Below are positions 1-8,697 of a DNA stretch of 64,000 bases, piece after piece. This stretch comes from CALJFL01 sp036961205 (GTDB lineage Bacteria; Pseudomonadota; Gammaproteobacteria; Pseudomonadales; Halieaceae). Under the pieces are notes generated by a model. That model had not been told where the DNA came from. It did not search any database and was given only the letters and a program-made list of their open reading frames with translations. Location of the stretch: positions 1,302,001-1,366,000 of the forward strand of contig JBALVI010000001.1 of NCBI GenBank assembly GCA_036961205.1. Reading direction: 5' to 3'. Every line of letters begins with the position of its first letter. The first letter of the stretch is position 1. A program made the translations under genes and the position numbers.

Positions 1-1
1 G

Positions 2-331
2 GAGGCCAAGCAGAAGCAGGTGGCCGGCGATGCGGCTGACCTGGGATTACAGGCGATAGCGGCGGGTGATTTGGGTAAGGCTCACCAGATTTACAGTGAA
101 GTCTCCGTTGAATATTCCTTGCGGGCGACAACCAGCCAATTGAAAGACGCACTGCTCGAGGCCTATATCGAAGCCACTCGCACCGAGATTGGCAGCGAGC
201 AATATGACCTGGCTCAAACCTTGATCGCGCAGGGCCAATCTCTTTCTCCAGAGCGAGAAGAATGGGAAGAGTTAGAGGAAGAGATCGATATCGCGCGAAG
301 TAAAGCCCGGCGTCGTCTGGGTGGTTTCTGA
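2..331 (+). CDS. C-terminal part of an unidentified helical protein (truncated by window edge)
   Basis: The reading frame is open from the first bases of the window and stops at TGA 329-331, so only the last ~110 residues are present. A GTG at position 20 could be a start, but the frame continues upstream of it, so I treat the gene as partial. The visible part is rich in Ala, Glu and Leu and looks like paired alpha-helices of TPR type (a segment around LGKAHQIYSEVSVEY, then YDLAQTLIAQGQSLSPE), ending in a basic tail RSKARRRLGGF. No catalytic motif is visible. I do not recognise the family; a C-terminal helical module of a larger regulatory or scaffold protein is possible. The next gene starts 69 bases downstream on the same strand. 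Confidence 0.6.
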   Translation, partial: EAKQKQVAGDAADLGLQAIAAGDLGKAHQIYSEVSVEYSLRATTSQLKDALLEAYIEATRTEIGSEQYDLAQTLIAQGQSLSPEREEWEELEEEIDIARSKARRRLGGF

Positions 332-400
332 GTAACATTCGGGCCATGGCTGCACCGCACAAACAGAGCTAGAGCTAGCTAACTCATAGTAGGATTATCG

Positions 401-1174
401 GTGGATAAAAAGGTATACGAAAAAGAGTTGCGCAAACTTCAGGCCGAAATGGTGGCCGTGCAGGAGTGGGTGAAGCGCACCGGGCAGCGCATTGTCATCG
501 TATTTGAAGGTCGCGATGCTGCTGGCAAGGGCGGGATTATCAAGGCGTTAACCGCCAGGGTAAGCGCACGTGTCTTTCGGGTGGTTGCCTTGCCCGCGCC
601 CAATGATCGGGAAAAAAGTCAGATGTATGTGCAGCGATACATCAAGCACATGCCGGCTGCCGGAGAAGTGGTGGTTTTTGACCGCAGCTGGTACAACCGG
701 GCAGGGGTTGAGCGGGTCATGGGGTTTTGTTCGGATGAACAGGCCGACAGGTTTTTGGAAGTGGTTCCCGGCTTTGAGGCTGAAATCATTCAGGATGGCA
801 TTATCCTGCTCAAATACTGGTTGGAAGTGAGTAGCGGCGAGCAGGAGAAGCGCTTCAAGGACCGGATCAAGCGACCAGAGAAGCAGTGGAAGCTCAGTGG
901 TATGGATCTGGAGGCCAGACGGCGTTGGTACGCTTATTCTCGCGCACGCGACTCAATGATGGATGCAACCGACACCGAGTTCAGCCCCTGGACTGTCGTG
1001 CCCTCGGACGACAAACGAGCGGCGCACCTGAACTGTTTAAGTCATATGCTGCAACAAATACCTTACGAGCCGCTGGGTCAGTCTATTGTCACGCTACCCA
1101 AGAGAAACAAAGATGAAGCTTACGACGACAAGGAACCAATGAAAACACGTCGGTATGTAGAGCCACTTTTTTAG
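401..1174 (+). CDS. ppk2: Polyphosphate kinase 2 (PPK2 family)
   Basis: PPK2 enzymes move phosphate between polyphosphate and nucleotides in the cytoplasm. The 257-residue protein has the family's Walker A loop GRDAAGKGG at residues 37-45, and the Walker B/lid region FDRSWYNRAGVE at ~93-104. Conserved basic segments follow (RFKDRIKRPEKQWKLS, then WYAYSRARDSMM), and the C-terminal part contains SPWTVVPSDDKRAAHLN. The length matches a single-domain PPK2. The start is a GTG at 401 preceded by AGGA about 8 bases upstream; no better ATG lies nearby. Whether it prefers ADP, GDP or AMP cannot be read from the sequence. It appears monocistronic, facing a minus-strand gene. Confidence 0.93.
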   Translation: MDKKVYEKELRKLQAEMVAVQEWVKRTGQRIVIVFEGRDAAGKGGIIKALTARVSARVFRVVALPAPNDREKSQMYVQRYIKHMPAAGEVVVFDRSWYNRAGVERVMGFCSDEQADRFLEVVPGFEAEIIQDGIILLKYWLEVSSGEQEKRFKDRIKRPEKQWKLSGMDLEARRRWYAYSRARDSMMDATDTEFSPWTVVPSDDKRAAHLNCLSHMLQQIPYEPLGQSIVTLPKRNKDEAYDDKEPMKTRRYVEPLF

Positions 1175-1263
1175 GTAGTGTGCATCAAGAGCTTGTTGTA
1201 GGACCGATGGCGACCCTACAGAAAACATAGCCGTTCCCGGACGCGCCCTAACGTGATTACGTG

Positions 1264-2019
1264 CTACTTAATACCGCCGTAGCGCTCATCCCATTTATTG
1301 ATAATCGCGTCGTATGATCCATCTTTACGAGACTCAGCAAGCGATTTATTAAAGGCCGCTATCATCTCCTCGTGACCCGCCAGGTCGCGGTTGGCCGCCA
1401 CGTGTCTTTTCACGTCGGGCAAATCGATCTTTAAGACTTCGAATTTACTGCGTGAATCACCCAGGTATTCGGTGATTTGCATTGCCATTGTGCGTTGATC
1501 CCCTATGACCACATCGACAGAGCCATTGAGCAGGTTCAACAAATTCTGTATCAGGTGATTCTCTTCGACCAGAAGAACATTGGGAATGGCTTCAAAATCG
1601 ACTCCGTAGGCGTAGTCGGATCGAATGCCCAGGCGTCGGCCAGCGAGATCATTCAAGCTGCGTATGCTGCCACGACGGGCGCGTAACTTGACCATAATGA
1701 GTCTGCTGCTCAGATAGGGTTCACTGAACATTAAATCCTTACTGCGGGCGTCGCTGTACCAGACCGAGGCGAGCCCGTCGTAAACACCGATCTGCGCGCC
1801 CTCAACTGCGCGGGACCAAGCCTGAATGGTGATTTCCGGAGAATAGCTCGTTCGAGAGTAGATATGCTTGACCAATTCCATAGCCAGCCCTTCCTCGGGC
1901 AGTTTTGCATCCGTATAGGGTGGTGACGTATTGGCCATTAGCCTCACCGTGGATTCGGCGAACACGCTAGTGTTGGCCAGCGAAAGGCCGACGATGAGCA
2001 GTAATACCTGCTTGATCAT
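1264..2019 (-). CDS. Periplasmic amino-acid-type solute-binding protein (SBP_bac_3 family)
   Basis: The 251-residue product starts with a classical signal peptide (MIKQVLLLIVGLSLANTSVFA, predicted cleavage after VFA), so it is probably periplasmic. The mature part follows the family-3 solute-binding fold: an early segment MANTSPPYT, the hinge-side motif DLMFSEPYLSS (~95-105), and the second-lobe motif LNDLAGRRLGIRSDYAYG (~121-138). No permease or ATPase gene is adjacent. It may therefore be an orphan receptor of the type common in Gammaproteobacteria that feeds sensory or other transport systems, not an ABC importer subunit. The ligand is unknown. It converges with the PPK2 gene; an imperfect TGTAGG/CCTACA inverted repeat at about 1198-1221 lies between them. 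Confidence 0.8.
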   Translation of the reverse strand: MIKQVLLLIVGLSLANTSVFAESTVRLMANTSPPYTDAKLPEEGLAMELVKHIYSRTSYSPEITIQAWSRAVEGAQIGVYDGLASVWYSDARSKDLMFSEPYLSSRLIMVKLRARRGSIRSLNDLAGRRLGIRSDYAYGVDFEAIPNVLLVEENHLIQNLLNLLNGSVDVVIGDQRTMAMQITEYLGDSRSKFEVLKIDLPDVKRHVAANRDLAGHEEMIAAFNKSLAESRKDGSYDAIINKWDERYGGIK

Positions 2020-2097
2020 GTGTTATTCCTTATGACGTACGGTGTGTGATTGCCTGCAGATTATATAGTAGCCGAAGCCATCCCGCCGCAGGGGATT

Positions 2098-2835
2098 TCA
2101 GCGATATATGCTGTCCATTAAGCCAAGCTTTGTCAGTCGATAGACTACGGACTCGTAGATTACTCCCAGGCCATACCGTATCGCGGGTAAACCGCTGATG
2201 GACGAGGCTTCAGTGGTGTAGCGAGTAGGGCAGGTGACCTCGCCTATAGAATGACCAGAGGCAATAATTTGTAGAAGCATCTGATTGTCGAAAATAAAGT
2301 CATCGGAGTTATGGGATAGATCCAGCCCCTTCAATAGTTCTGCCGAAAATGCGCGGTAACCGGTGTGGTATTCGGAGAGCTTATAACCGGCTAAAAGATT
2401 CTCGATCATTGTGAGTATGCGGTTGGCAAAATACTTGTGATAAGGCATCCCTCCCTTTAAAGCGCCTACGCCGAGAATTCGAGAACCCAGCACGCAGTCA
2501 AATAAATCTTCAGCGATCAGTGATGCCATCGCCCGGATTAGTTTTGGCGTGTATTGGTAGTCGGGGTGAACCATGATGATGATATCTGCGCCGAGTTTGA
2601 GGGCCGCCTCGTAGCAGGTTTTTTGGTTGCCTCCGTAGCCTTTGTTGCTGTCATGCTGAATCACCAGATCAATATTCAGGGACTCGGCTATGTCGGCTGT
2701 ACCGTCACTGCTCGCGTCATCCACTAGAATGACGGCATCCACAATATCAAATGGAATTTCACTGTAGGTCTGATCCAAGGTCACGGCGGCGTTGTAAGCG
2801 GGCATTACGACGCAAAGTTTTTTCCCTTTAATCAT
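2098..2835 (-). CDS. Family 2 glycosyltransferase (dolichyl/undecaprenyl-phosphate sugar synthase-like)
   Basis: The protein transfers a sugar from a nucleotide donor, probably to a polyprenyl phosphate or surface glycan. The start chosen is ATG at 2835 (MIKGKKLCVVMPAYN); the frame is open 13 codons further up to an ATG at 2874, but the shorter start gives the normal GT2 N-terminus and an 8-base overlap with the upstream gene's stop. Motifs are CVVMPAYNAA near residue 8, the nucleotide-binding VDDASSDGT near 43-51, NKGYGGNQKTCYEAAL, and MVHPDYQY in place of the usual DxD. There is no C-terminal membrane domain. The last gene of a four-gene minus-strand operon (membrane/TPR protein, GtrA, methyltransferase, GT2), which suggests glycan decoration on a lipid carrier. 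Confidence 0.85.
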   Translation of the reverse strand: MIKGKKLCVVMPAYNAAVTLDQTYSEIPFDIVDAVILVDDASSDGTADIAESLNIDLVIQHDSNKGYGGNQKTCYEAALKLGADIIIMVHPDYQYTPKLIRAMASLIAEDLFDCVLGSRILGVGALKGGMPYHKYFANRILTMIENLLAGYKLSEYHTGYRAFSAELLKGLDLSHNSDDFIFDNQMLLQIIASGHSIGEVTCPTRYTTEASSISGLPAIRYGLGVIYESVVYRLTKLGLMDSIYR

Positions 2836-3811
2836 CTGGTTTCTCGATTCTTGCAATGAATTGTACCGTGGCACCCTTCTTGAATAGGCTGCCTAGTACC
2901 AAATCAGCTAGAGCAAACGGTAACAAAAACGTGGCGAGTAGTCCCCAGCCCAGAACCGACAGTATTCTCGATCGTCCTTTACCTTCAGTATTTTTCAGCG
3001 CGCGATACAAGGCATTCTGTCTTTTGTGCGCCATAGTGTTCAGGGCGCTCTGTAAAAACCCGTAGGTATTCTGAAGGAGATCGAAATGACCCTCTCTAAT
3101 TATATTGAACCCTCGCTGCGAAAGGCCATTTCTAAGCCAATTGGCATCTATGTGAACCAGGTGACGTGGTAAATCCAGATGAAACCAGTATTTACCGAAA
3201 ACCATCCGTTGCCAACTGCCGAAGTTGGGTACTGCGAGGATAAGTATCCCGCCACTATTTAGCGCGCTTGCCAGATGATCTAGCAGCTTATCCTGGTTTT
3301 CAAGATGCTCCAGGACATGCCAGAGCACAATCAGGTCGAATTTCCTTTTCGCGTATGCCGGGTCATAAATTGAGCCTGAACATATTTCCTTCATGCCGGT
3401 CTGTGAAGTAACAAAGCCCTCCCGCTCGAGCCCCAGAACGCTCGCCCCCTGAGACTTAAAGGCGCGAAGAAGCACTCCCCGGCCACAGCCTATGTCTAGA
3501 ATGGAGGACTGTGAGCGCTCTCGCGCGTCCGCCCCCCACAATCTCAGCAGACTTCGTGCTCTGGAGTTAGCGAGTGCTGATACGGTGGATTCGATCAGTG
3601 TTAGGAATTTGCTGTCTGGAGTGCCGTAGTACTCATCTGAGTAGGCTGCATCAATGTCTTGATCAGGATCAAGTGTGTTGTGCATTGAGCACTGCTTACA
3701 GATTGCAACATCGTAATACACGCCCACATGTTGGCTGGAAGTGTCGAATGCCGGCGCGTTGAACACGACATCGAGATCATATGTGCCGCAGTTGTGACAG
3801 GCCTGAGTCAC
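2828..3811 (-). CDS. Class I SAM-dependent methyltransferase with N-terminal Cys cluster
   Basis: A 327-residue methyltransferase. The N-terminus has paired cysteines (CHNCG near residues 5-9 and CKQCSMH near 38-44) that look like a zinc-binding knuckle. The Rossmann-fold SAM site is SILDIGCGRGVLLRAF near 100-115, followed by FDLIVLWHVLEHLENQDKLL (post-motif II), and LILAVPNFGSWQRMVFGKYW. A hydrophobic helix near the C-terminus (LSVLGWGLLATFLLPFALADLVLGSLF written in parts: GWGLLATFLLPFALADLVL) may tether it to the membrane. It overlaps the GtrA gene by four bases (ATGA) and the GT2 gene by eight, so the three are translationally coupled. It probably methylates a sugar or lipid intermediate of the glycan made by this operon. 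Confidence 0.85.
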   Translation of the reverse strand: MTQACHNCGTYDLDVVFNAPAFDTSSQHVGVYYDVAICKQCSMHNTLDPDQDIDAAYSDEYYGTPDSKFLTLIESTVSALANSRARSLLRLWGADARERSQSSILDIGCGRGVLLRAFKSQGASVLGLEREGFVTSQTGMKEICSGSIYDPAYAKRKFDLIVLWHVLEHLENQDKLLDHLASALNSGGILILAVPNFGSWQRMVFGKYWFHLDLPRHLVHIDANWLRNGLSQRGFNIIREGHFDLLQNTYGFLQSALNTMAHKRQNALYRALKNTEGKGRSRILSVLGWGLLATFLLPFALADLVLGSLFKKGATVQFIARIEKPDD

Positions 3812-4242
3812 TTTATCGCTCCACTGGACGAAGCTGCGCTGAACAAAATAAACTTTTTACTAGTGTAATTGAAAAGCATGACGAAAAAACTCACCAGAAT
3901 TTTTGCCGCGACCAGATTGAACCCTAGCAGACCAATAAAAAGCCACATACCCAACTGACTTACTCCAAGACCCAGTACGACGATGATGTTGAAAATGATA
4001 AACTCGGTACCGATGCGTTGCTGGTAACGGCGGTGGGAAAATACCCAGAATATGTTCAGAGAGTAGGCTGTGATCAATCCGACCAGAAACCCCAAAAAAT
4101 TCGCGACCAGATAGTGCAAGCCAAGGTACGCAGTGGCGGCATAGAACACGCTGAAATCGAAGGCGAATGCAATAATCCCAGAGATGAGGTATCGAGAGAT
4201 TTCCACACGGTTCGGGATCATGTTTGAGGCCATGAATACCAT
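3808..4242 (-). CDS. GtrA-like membrane protein
   Basis: The 144-residue product has four predicted membrane helices (around residues 15-35, 45-65, 80-105 and 110-130) and the GtrA-type pattern: ISRYLISGIIAFAFDFSVFY at the start and FNYTSKKFILF at the end, close to the family consensus NF..(R/K)..VF. GtrA-like proteins are linked to movement of polyprenyl-linked sugars across the membrane. The start at 4242 is uncertain, since ATG codons at 4233 and 4221 are also possible and none has a strong ribosome binding site. Coupled to the methyltransferase by a 4-base overlap. Confidence 0.85.
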   Translation of the reverse strand: MVFMASNMIPNRVEISRYLISGIIAFAFDFSVFYAATAYLGLHYLVANFLGFLVGLITAYSLNIFWVFSHRRYQQRIGTEFIIFNIIVVLGLGVSQLGMWLFIGLLGFNLVAAKILVSFFVMLFNYTSKKFILFSAASSSGAIK

Positions 4243-4265
4243 GAAAATAGCATCAAAATACCGTC

Positions 4266-5927
4266 TTACTCCGCTGTTATTTCGGGTTTGGCGGTATTGT
4301 ATTCCCCGCCATGGTCATAGCGTTCGAGATTTATTTTCGCGGTGTACAAGTTTGGTTGTATTCCCAGAGCTATGTTGAACGCAATGACGGCGTCTTTCGT
4401 TTTATTTTGCCTGCCAAGCGCGACACCCAAATTGTTGTAAAGTATAGCAGCGCTTGACCCTAGATTAATGGCACGGAGGTAGTAGGACTCAGCAGTTTTG
4501 AGGTTGTTCATTTTCATGTAAATGTTCCCCATTTGACGAAATGCCAGCGGTGAATCTGAGCGCAGCATGATCGCCTTGCGGCCGTGTTCCAGAGCTTCTA
4601 ATGGCATGCCTCGGTCGAGAAAGTCTTCGGAAATCTGAACGTGCAAACGCCAATGAGGTCCTGATATATTAAGTGCTCGAGTAAAAAGCGTACGCCGATC
4701 TTCCCAATACCCAATTTGCCAATAACAAATTAGGGAAAGATAGCAAATAAATACTGCAATAAGACTGACCCCCATCGTTCTATATCTGCTCGTAGAAGAA
4801 GGCACTAGATAGCTAAGGGCAATTAGAATGCCGATGGAGGGGATGTACATATACCGGTCAGCATGTGATTGCAGGCCAACATGCATGAGACCAATAACAG
4901 GTAAGAGCGTTATTAAGTACCAGCAAAGCCCCGCAATGATTAGAGGATATTTTCTCCATAGGGTGCAGGAAAATCCGACCCAACAGGCCAGAACACCAAA
5001 AGGTAGTATCAGTTCCTTCAGCTGCCATATTTTGTCGAAAGGATAGAAAATGGCGAGATCGGTAGGGATGAGAAATTGCCTGAGATAGATGGCATACCCG
5101 ATCGAGGCGAGCTGCAGGCGGTCCCAGTAGGGCAACATTTCCAGGCTTGCTACCGCGCCCCCTCGATTTTGAGCCCAGATAGTAATACCGCCAACCAAGA
5201 AGCTGAGGATGAACATCGGTATCTTGTTAAAGATATAGATAGGCGCTGAGCGGTACTTCAACATATGGACCATATCGGAAAAATATCGCTTCTTGTGATA
5301 ATGAAATACATCCAGAATAACAAGCACTGCAGGAAAGGTTACCGCCATTGGTTTTGAAAGCGAGGCCAGCACAAATAGTGACATGAGTATCATATAGCCC
5401 GAGAGTGTGGGTCTAGATTGATAGCGGTCATATAATATTAGCCCCAGAAGATAGAAAAAAGCACACAGTACATCCTTCCGTTCTGCGATCCAGGCTACGG
5501 ACTCAACATGCTGGGGGTGGGCGAGAAAAATTAACGAAAAAAGCGCTGCTTTAAGTTTGCTTTGAGTAATTCGCAGGAGGAACATCAGGACCAGTAAACT
5601 ATTCAATCCGTGAAGGATAGCGTTGTGTACGTGAGCCCACCCGGGATCAATCCCAAAGAGTGACACGTCGAGCATATGAGATATCCACGTTAGTGGATGC
5701 CAATTGCTGGCGTGGACACTAGTAAATGCCCATTTAATACTATCCAGACTCAACCCATTCCTGACAGCTGTGTTCCAAAGTACATAGGAATCATCATCGA
5801 AATAGACGTAGTCGAAATGCCGCACTTGAGCATAAAGTGTAATAAGTAAAAATAGGTGTACAGAAACGATCAGAATGTTGATGCATTTGGGGCTTTTCTG
5901 GATTGTGTGGAAGGGATTCAATCGCAT
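4266..5927 (-). CDS. Polytopic membrane protein with C-terminal TPRs (O-mannosyltransferase/TMTC-like)
   Basis: This 553-residue protein has one N-terminal helix, a loop with acidic residues (FDDDSYVLWNT, ~43-53), the family motif NWHPLTWISHMLD (~75-87), and about ten more membrane helices up to ~410. Tetratricopeptide repeats then follow (AFRQMGNIYMKMNNLKTAES, AAILYNNLGVALGRQNKTKD) to the end. This is the layout of TMTC/PMT-like GT-C enzymes, which use lipid-linked sugars outside the cytoplasmic membrane; DDD in the first loop is a plausible catalytic carboxylate. It is the first gene of the minus-strand glycan operon, 23 bases before gtrA. A degraded paralogue lies immediately upstream (5997-6309). 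The acceptor is unknown. Confidence 0.78.
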   Translation of the reverse strand: MRLNPFHTIQKSPKCINILIVSVHLFLLITLYAQVRHFDYVYFDDDSYVLWNTAVRNGLSLDSIKWAFTSVHASNWHPLTWISHMLDVSLFGIDPGWAHVHNAILHGLNSLLVLMFLLRITQSKLKAALFSLIFLAHPQHVESVAWIAERKDVLCAFFYLLGLILYDRYQSRPTLSGYMILMSLFVLASLSKPMAVTFPAVLVILDVFHYHKKRYFSDMVHMLKYRSAPIYIFNKIPMFILSFLVGGITIWAQNRGGAVASLEMLPYWDRLQLASIGYAIYLRQFLIPTDLAIFYPFDKIWQLKELILPFGVLACWVGFSCTLWRKYPLIIAGLCWYLITLLPVIGLMHVGLQSHADRYMYIPSIGILIALSYLVPSSTSRYRTMGVSLIAVFICYLSLICYWQIGYWEDRRTLFTRALNISGPHWRLHVQISEDFLDRGMPLEALEHGRKAIMLRSDSPLAFRQMGNIYMKMNNLKTAESYYLRAINLGSSAAILYNNLGVALGRQNKTKDAVIAFNIALGIQPNLYTAKINLERYDHGGEYNTAKPEITAE

Positions 5928-5996
5928 GCTTCAGTAAATTTAAAGCTCATCATCTCTTGTCCAGGCCTCTTCGTATTATGGCTATGAATTACTAGG

Positions 5997-6309
5997 TTAT
6001 TCATGAAGTCTGTTCTCATAGCGCGCCAGATGTTGTTGTGCAACGGAAAGAGTTGGTTCTATGTTGAGCGCTAGCTGAACGAATCCGATTGCAGGTACTA
6101 TCAACTGTACTATGCTCCACGATTTCTGGTGAGGGTAAAATACAGCAAGATCTGTCCGGGCGAGAAATTGTTTTATATACACGATACAGGACAGCGTTGT
6201 GAACATGAGACCACCCTGGGTCCGTACCCGCAATGGAAACATCAAATATGCGAGAAATCGATGTTAAGGGGTGCCAATTGCCTACGTGAAAGCTTGTGAA
6301 GCCATTCAA
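5997..6309 (-). pseudogene. Decayed fragment of a second TMTC-like membrane/TPR gene
   Basis: Three blocks of the intact neighbour (4266-5927) can be read here on the same strand, joined by internal deletions. Block 1 is GFTSFHVGNWHPLTSISRIF...DPGWSHVHNAVL and matches residues ~67-107 of the neighbour. Block 2, in another frame, is YIKQFLARTDLAVFYPHQKS and matches ~281-299. Block 3 is ALNIEPTLSVAQQHLARYEN and matches the extreme C-terminus (ALGIQPNLYTAKINLERYDH). A stop codon (TAA on the minus strand, 6310-6312) sits just before block 1, and a frameshift separates blocks 1 and 2. The blocks differ enough from the neighbour that this is an old paralogue, not a fresh duplication. It cannot encode a working protein. 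Confidence 0.8.
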
Positions 6310-6493
6310 TTAAGAGTACCCCTGCAATTTGGCGTAGCACCTTTAATAAGAGCGACAAGTTATGCATGGCCTGATAGTGAAAACCGCCTCGGGAAATTCT
6401 CCAATCCAGAGTTCATATTTGAGTATTGCAGGTTTCCCGTGTTGAATCTTTAACCTACACTGCGCCCCTGAATGTTATCCACAGTAGGTCGAA
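6310..6493. other. Gene-free stretch upstream of the OYE gene
   Basis: Between the pseudogene and the start of the OYE homologue I see no coding potential and no clear repeat. No copy of the ATTTTAAGCTTAAAAT palindrome is present, so the OYE/BASS pair is probably outside the MarR regulon. The stretch presumably contains the promoter for the plus-strand pair, but no convincing -35/-10 pair stands out. Confidence 0.4.
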
Positions 6494-7777
6494 ATGCAAA
6501 GTATATTGTCGGAAAGTCTCCAATTACCCTGTGGCGCGGAACTACCCAATCGTCTGGCAAAAGCTGCAATGACGGAGGGGTTGGCTAGTCCCCAGGGCAT
6601 ACCCACCGCTGAATTGGAGCGTTTATACGGTATTTGGAGTGATGGCGGTGCGGGAATGCTGCTTTCTGGCAATATACAGGTGGATGCGGATCACCTGGAG
6701 CGGCCCGGTAATGTTGTTATTGATCGCGAGCCCGATGCGGCGATGGCCGATGCGCTGACGCGCTGGGCGCAGGCGGGAACACGCAATGGCAATCACTTTT
6801 GGGCGCAGATTAGCCATGCCGGTCGTCAGACCCAGAAAGTGGTAAATCCGACGCCGAAAGCCCCTTCTGCAGTGAAGGTTGATCTGCCAGGCGGTCAGTT
6901 TGGTGAGCCGGTGGCGCTGACCATAGCGGAAATCGAAGAGATCGTGTCCCGGTTTGCCATCTGTGCGCTGGCGGTAAAGTCTGCCGGGTTTACCGGCGTA
7001 CAAATACATGCCGCCCATGGTTATCTACTGTCTGAATTTCTCAGCCCTAGAAGCAATCTGCGTGATGATAAATATGGTGGTGATCTGGCGAATAGGGCGA
7101 GGGCGTTGCTGGATACTGTGGCTGCGGTTCGTGCGGCAGTGGGCCCCGAATTTCCTGTGGCAGTGAAACTCAATAGCGCTGATTTCCAGAAAGGCGGGTT
7201 TGCCTTCGAAGACAGCTTGCAAGTGTCGGTTTGGTTAGAGGAAGCGGGTATAGACCTGATCGAAATTTCAGGCGGCACCTACGAACAACCCAAACTGATG
7301 GGTATGGCCGGATTGGAGGAAGAGGAGGTCCAGCATGTGGCCGAATCTACGCTGATTAGAGAGGCTTACTTTGTGGATTTCGCCCTGGCCATGCAGGAAA
7401 AAGTATCCATTCCACTGATGGTGACAGGAGGTTTCCGCCAGCGCGCGGCGATGGAGCAGGCGCTGGCTGAAGGCGGCGCTCATCTGATAGGGCTGGGCCG
7501 GCCGATGTGTGTGATGACAGATGCTCCCGCTCAGCTGCTGGCTGGGCTGGTTGAATTACCGCGGTTTGAAAACACGCTGGCCCTGTTTCCCTCCTGGCTC
7601 TCGTTTCTTAATAAAATAAATACTTTGCGCGCGTTGGCTGGTTTCGCCGTTCAGTATTGGTACTACGCCCAGCTGGATATGCTGGGGCGCGAGGGGCGCA
7701 CCGATCCGGGCCTCTCGGTCTTTGCTGCTACGAAACGGGTTATGGCTCTACAAAAACAGATACTGGGTGCTCGATAG
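6494..7777 (+). CDS. NADH:flavin oxidoreductase, Old Yellow Enzyme family
   Basis: A 427-residue FMN-dependent TIM-barrel reductase. Visible family features are the N-terminal LPNRLAKAAMTEGLA, the substrate-binding pair in IHAAHGYLLSEFLSP (near residues 171-185), the downstream RSNLRDDKYGG signature, and the C-terminal phosphate-binding region ending in LIGLGRPM (near 332-339). It lacks the extra C-terminal FAD/NAD domain of 2,4-dienoyl-CoA reductases. The substrate is probably an activated alkene or enone. It is followed 10 bases later by a BASS transporter gene and the two likely form one transcription unit. They converge on the Rieske/ligase operon, so a role in handling imported aromatic or enone compounds is plausible but unproven. 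Confidence 0.88.
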   Translation: MQSILSESLQLPCGAELPNRLAKAAMTEGLASPQGIPTAELERLYGIWSDGGAGMLLSGNIQVDADHLERPGNVVIDREPDAAMADALTRWAQAGTRNGNHFWAQISHAGRQTQKVVNPTPKAPSAVKVDLPGGQFGEPVALTIAEIEEIVSRFAICALAVKSAGFTGVQIHAAHGYLLSEFLSPRSNLRDDKYGGDLANRARALLDTVAAVRAAVGPEFPVAVKLNSADFQKGGFAFEDSLQVSVWLEEAGIDLIEISGGTYEQPKLMGMAGLEEEEVQHVAESTLIREAYFVDFALAMQEKVSIPLMVTGGFRQRAAMEQALAEGGAHLIGLGRPMCVMTDAPAQLLAGLVELPRFENTLALFPSWLSFLNKINTLRALAGFAVQYWYYAQLDMLGREGRTDPGLSVFAATKRVMALQKQILGAR

Positions 7778-7787
7778 CGGAGATCCG

Positions 7788-8696
7788 ATGTTTGATTTCT
7801 ATTTGAATTACGAATATTGGTTCGCAGCGACCCAATTGGCCCTTGCCATGCTTGGCATGGGAGCCACATTAAAGGTTAGGGACTTTGTGGCAGTGGCAAA
7901 AAACCCATGGGCGATATCCGTGGGGGTGGTGGTGCAGGTGCTCGCTGTTCCGCTGGTGGCGTATGTTTTGCTAGCAGTATTTTCACTGGATACGGGTATA
8001 GCGATTGGCCTGGCACTGTGTGCTGCAATTCCAGGCGGCACCATGTCGAATGTATTTACGTTTTTGGGACGGGGCCATATTGCCTTATCCATAGCACTCA
8101 CCGGAGTGACTACCGTGGCCTGCCTGGTCACAACGCCCATCGTATTGGGGTTTCTAATCTCTGAGCATATGCCAGCCGACTTCAGTATGCCGGCGGCTTC
8201 AATCGCGCTGGAGATTGCGCTGATCTTGTTGCTGCCACTGGTACTTGGCATGATCCTGCTGATGCTGGCTCCGGGGATTGCGCCAAGACTCTCCAAACTT
8301 TTTATCCGCGCCTCCCTTTTCATTATTGTGCTTATTATCGTCGGTGCTACAGGCGCAGGGCGGGTAAACCTGGCGGAATTCGGCGGCTACAATCTCGCCG
8401 TTCTGCTGTTGTTCCTGGTGGTTCTGTCCAACATATCATGGCTGATACCCTGGGTGTTGCGGGTGGCGCGACCTGATACCACTGCCATTAATATCGAAGT
8501 GACGGTGCGTAATGGCAACCTGGGCTTACTGATTAAGGCGTCGATGTTTCCCGCGGTGGCTGGCGTGGCTGATCCAGTGGGCGATGCGGTGCTGTCTACC
8601 GTCCTGCTCTATGGGGGTGTCGCATTACTGGTTGGTGTGGCTCAAATCTATGTTTACCGTTATCTCAATCGGAACATCCCTGTTTCCATGAGTTAA
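7788..8696 (+). CDS. Bile acid:sodium symporter (BASS/SBF) family transporter
   Basis: Sodium-coupled transporter of organic anions. The start chosen is ATG 7788, ten bases after the upstream stop; the open frame extends back into the OYE gene but those residues (LLRNGLWLYKNRYWV) do not belong to the family. The 302-residue protein has about nine to ten membrane helices. Visible motifs are AMLGMGATLKVRDF near residue 19, the sodium-site region CAAIPGGTMSNVFTFLGRG near 76-94, and EVTVRNGNLGLLIKASMFP near the end, typical for the second half of the repeat. The cargo cannot be deduced; an aromatic carboxylate for the adjacent catabolic operon is a reasonable guess. It ends one base before the convergent Rieske beta-subunit gene. 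Confidence 0.85.
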   Translation: MFDFYLNYEYWFAATQLALAMLGMGATLKVRDFVAVAKNPWAISVGVVVQVLAVPLVAYVLLAVFSLDTGIAIGLALCAAIPGGTMSNVFTFLGRGHIALSIALTGVTTVACLVTTPIVLGFLISEHMPADFSMPAASIALEIALILLLPLVLGMILLMLAPGIAPRLSKLFIRASLFIIVLIIVGATGAGRVNLAEFGGYNLAVLLLFLVVLSNISWLIPWVLRVARPDTTAINIEVTVRNGNLGLLIKASMFPAVAGVADPVGDAVLSTVLLYGGVALLVGVAQIYVYRYLNRNIPVSMS

Positions 8697-8697
8697 C

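Noticed and set aside
1198..1221. TGTAGG/CCTACA repeat between ppk2 and the binding-protein gene as a terminator
   Set aside because: The stem is only six base pairs with a 12-base loop and no T-run; evidence is too weak to list as a terminator.
5997..6245. An 82-residue open frame as a genuine small gene
   Set aside because: Its sequence is made of the middle and C-terminal motifs of the neighbouring membrane protein joined by deletions, so it is part of a pseudogene.
7722..7787. Extended N-terminus for the BASS transporter
   Set aside because: The extension overlaps the upstream OYE gene and does not look like the family; ATG 7788 gives a normal start after the upstream stop.
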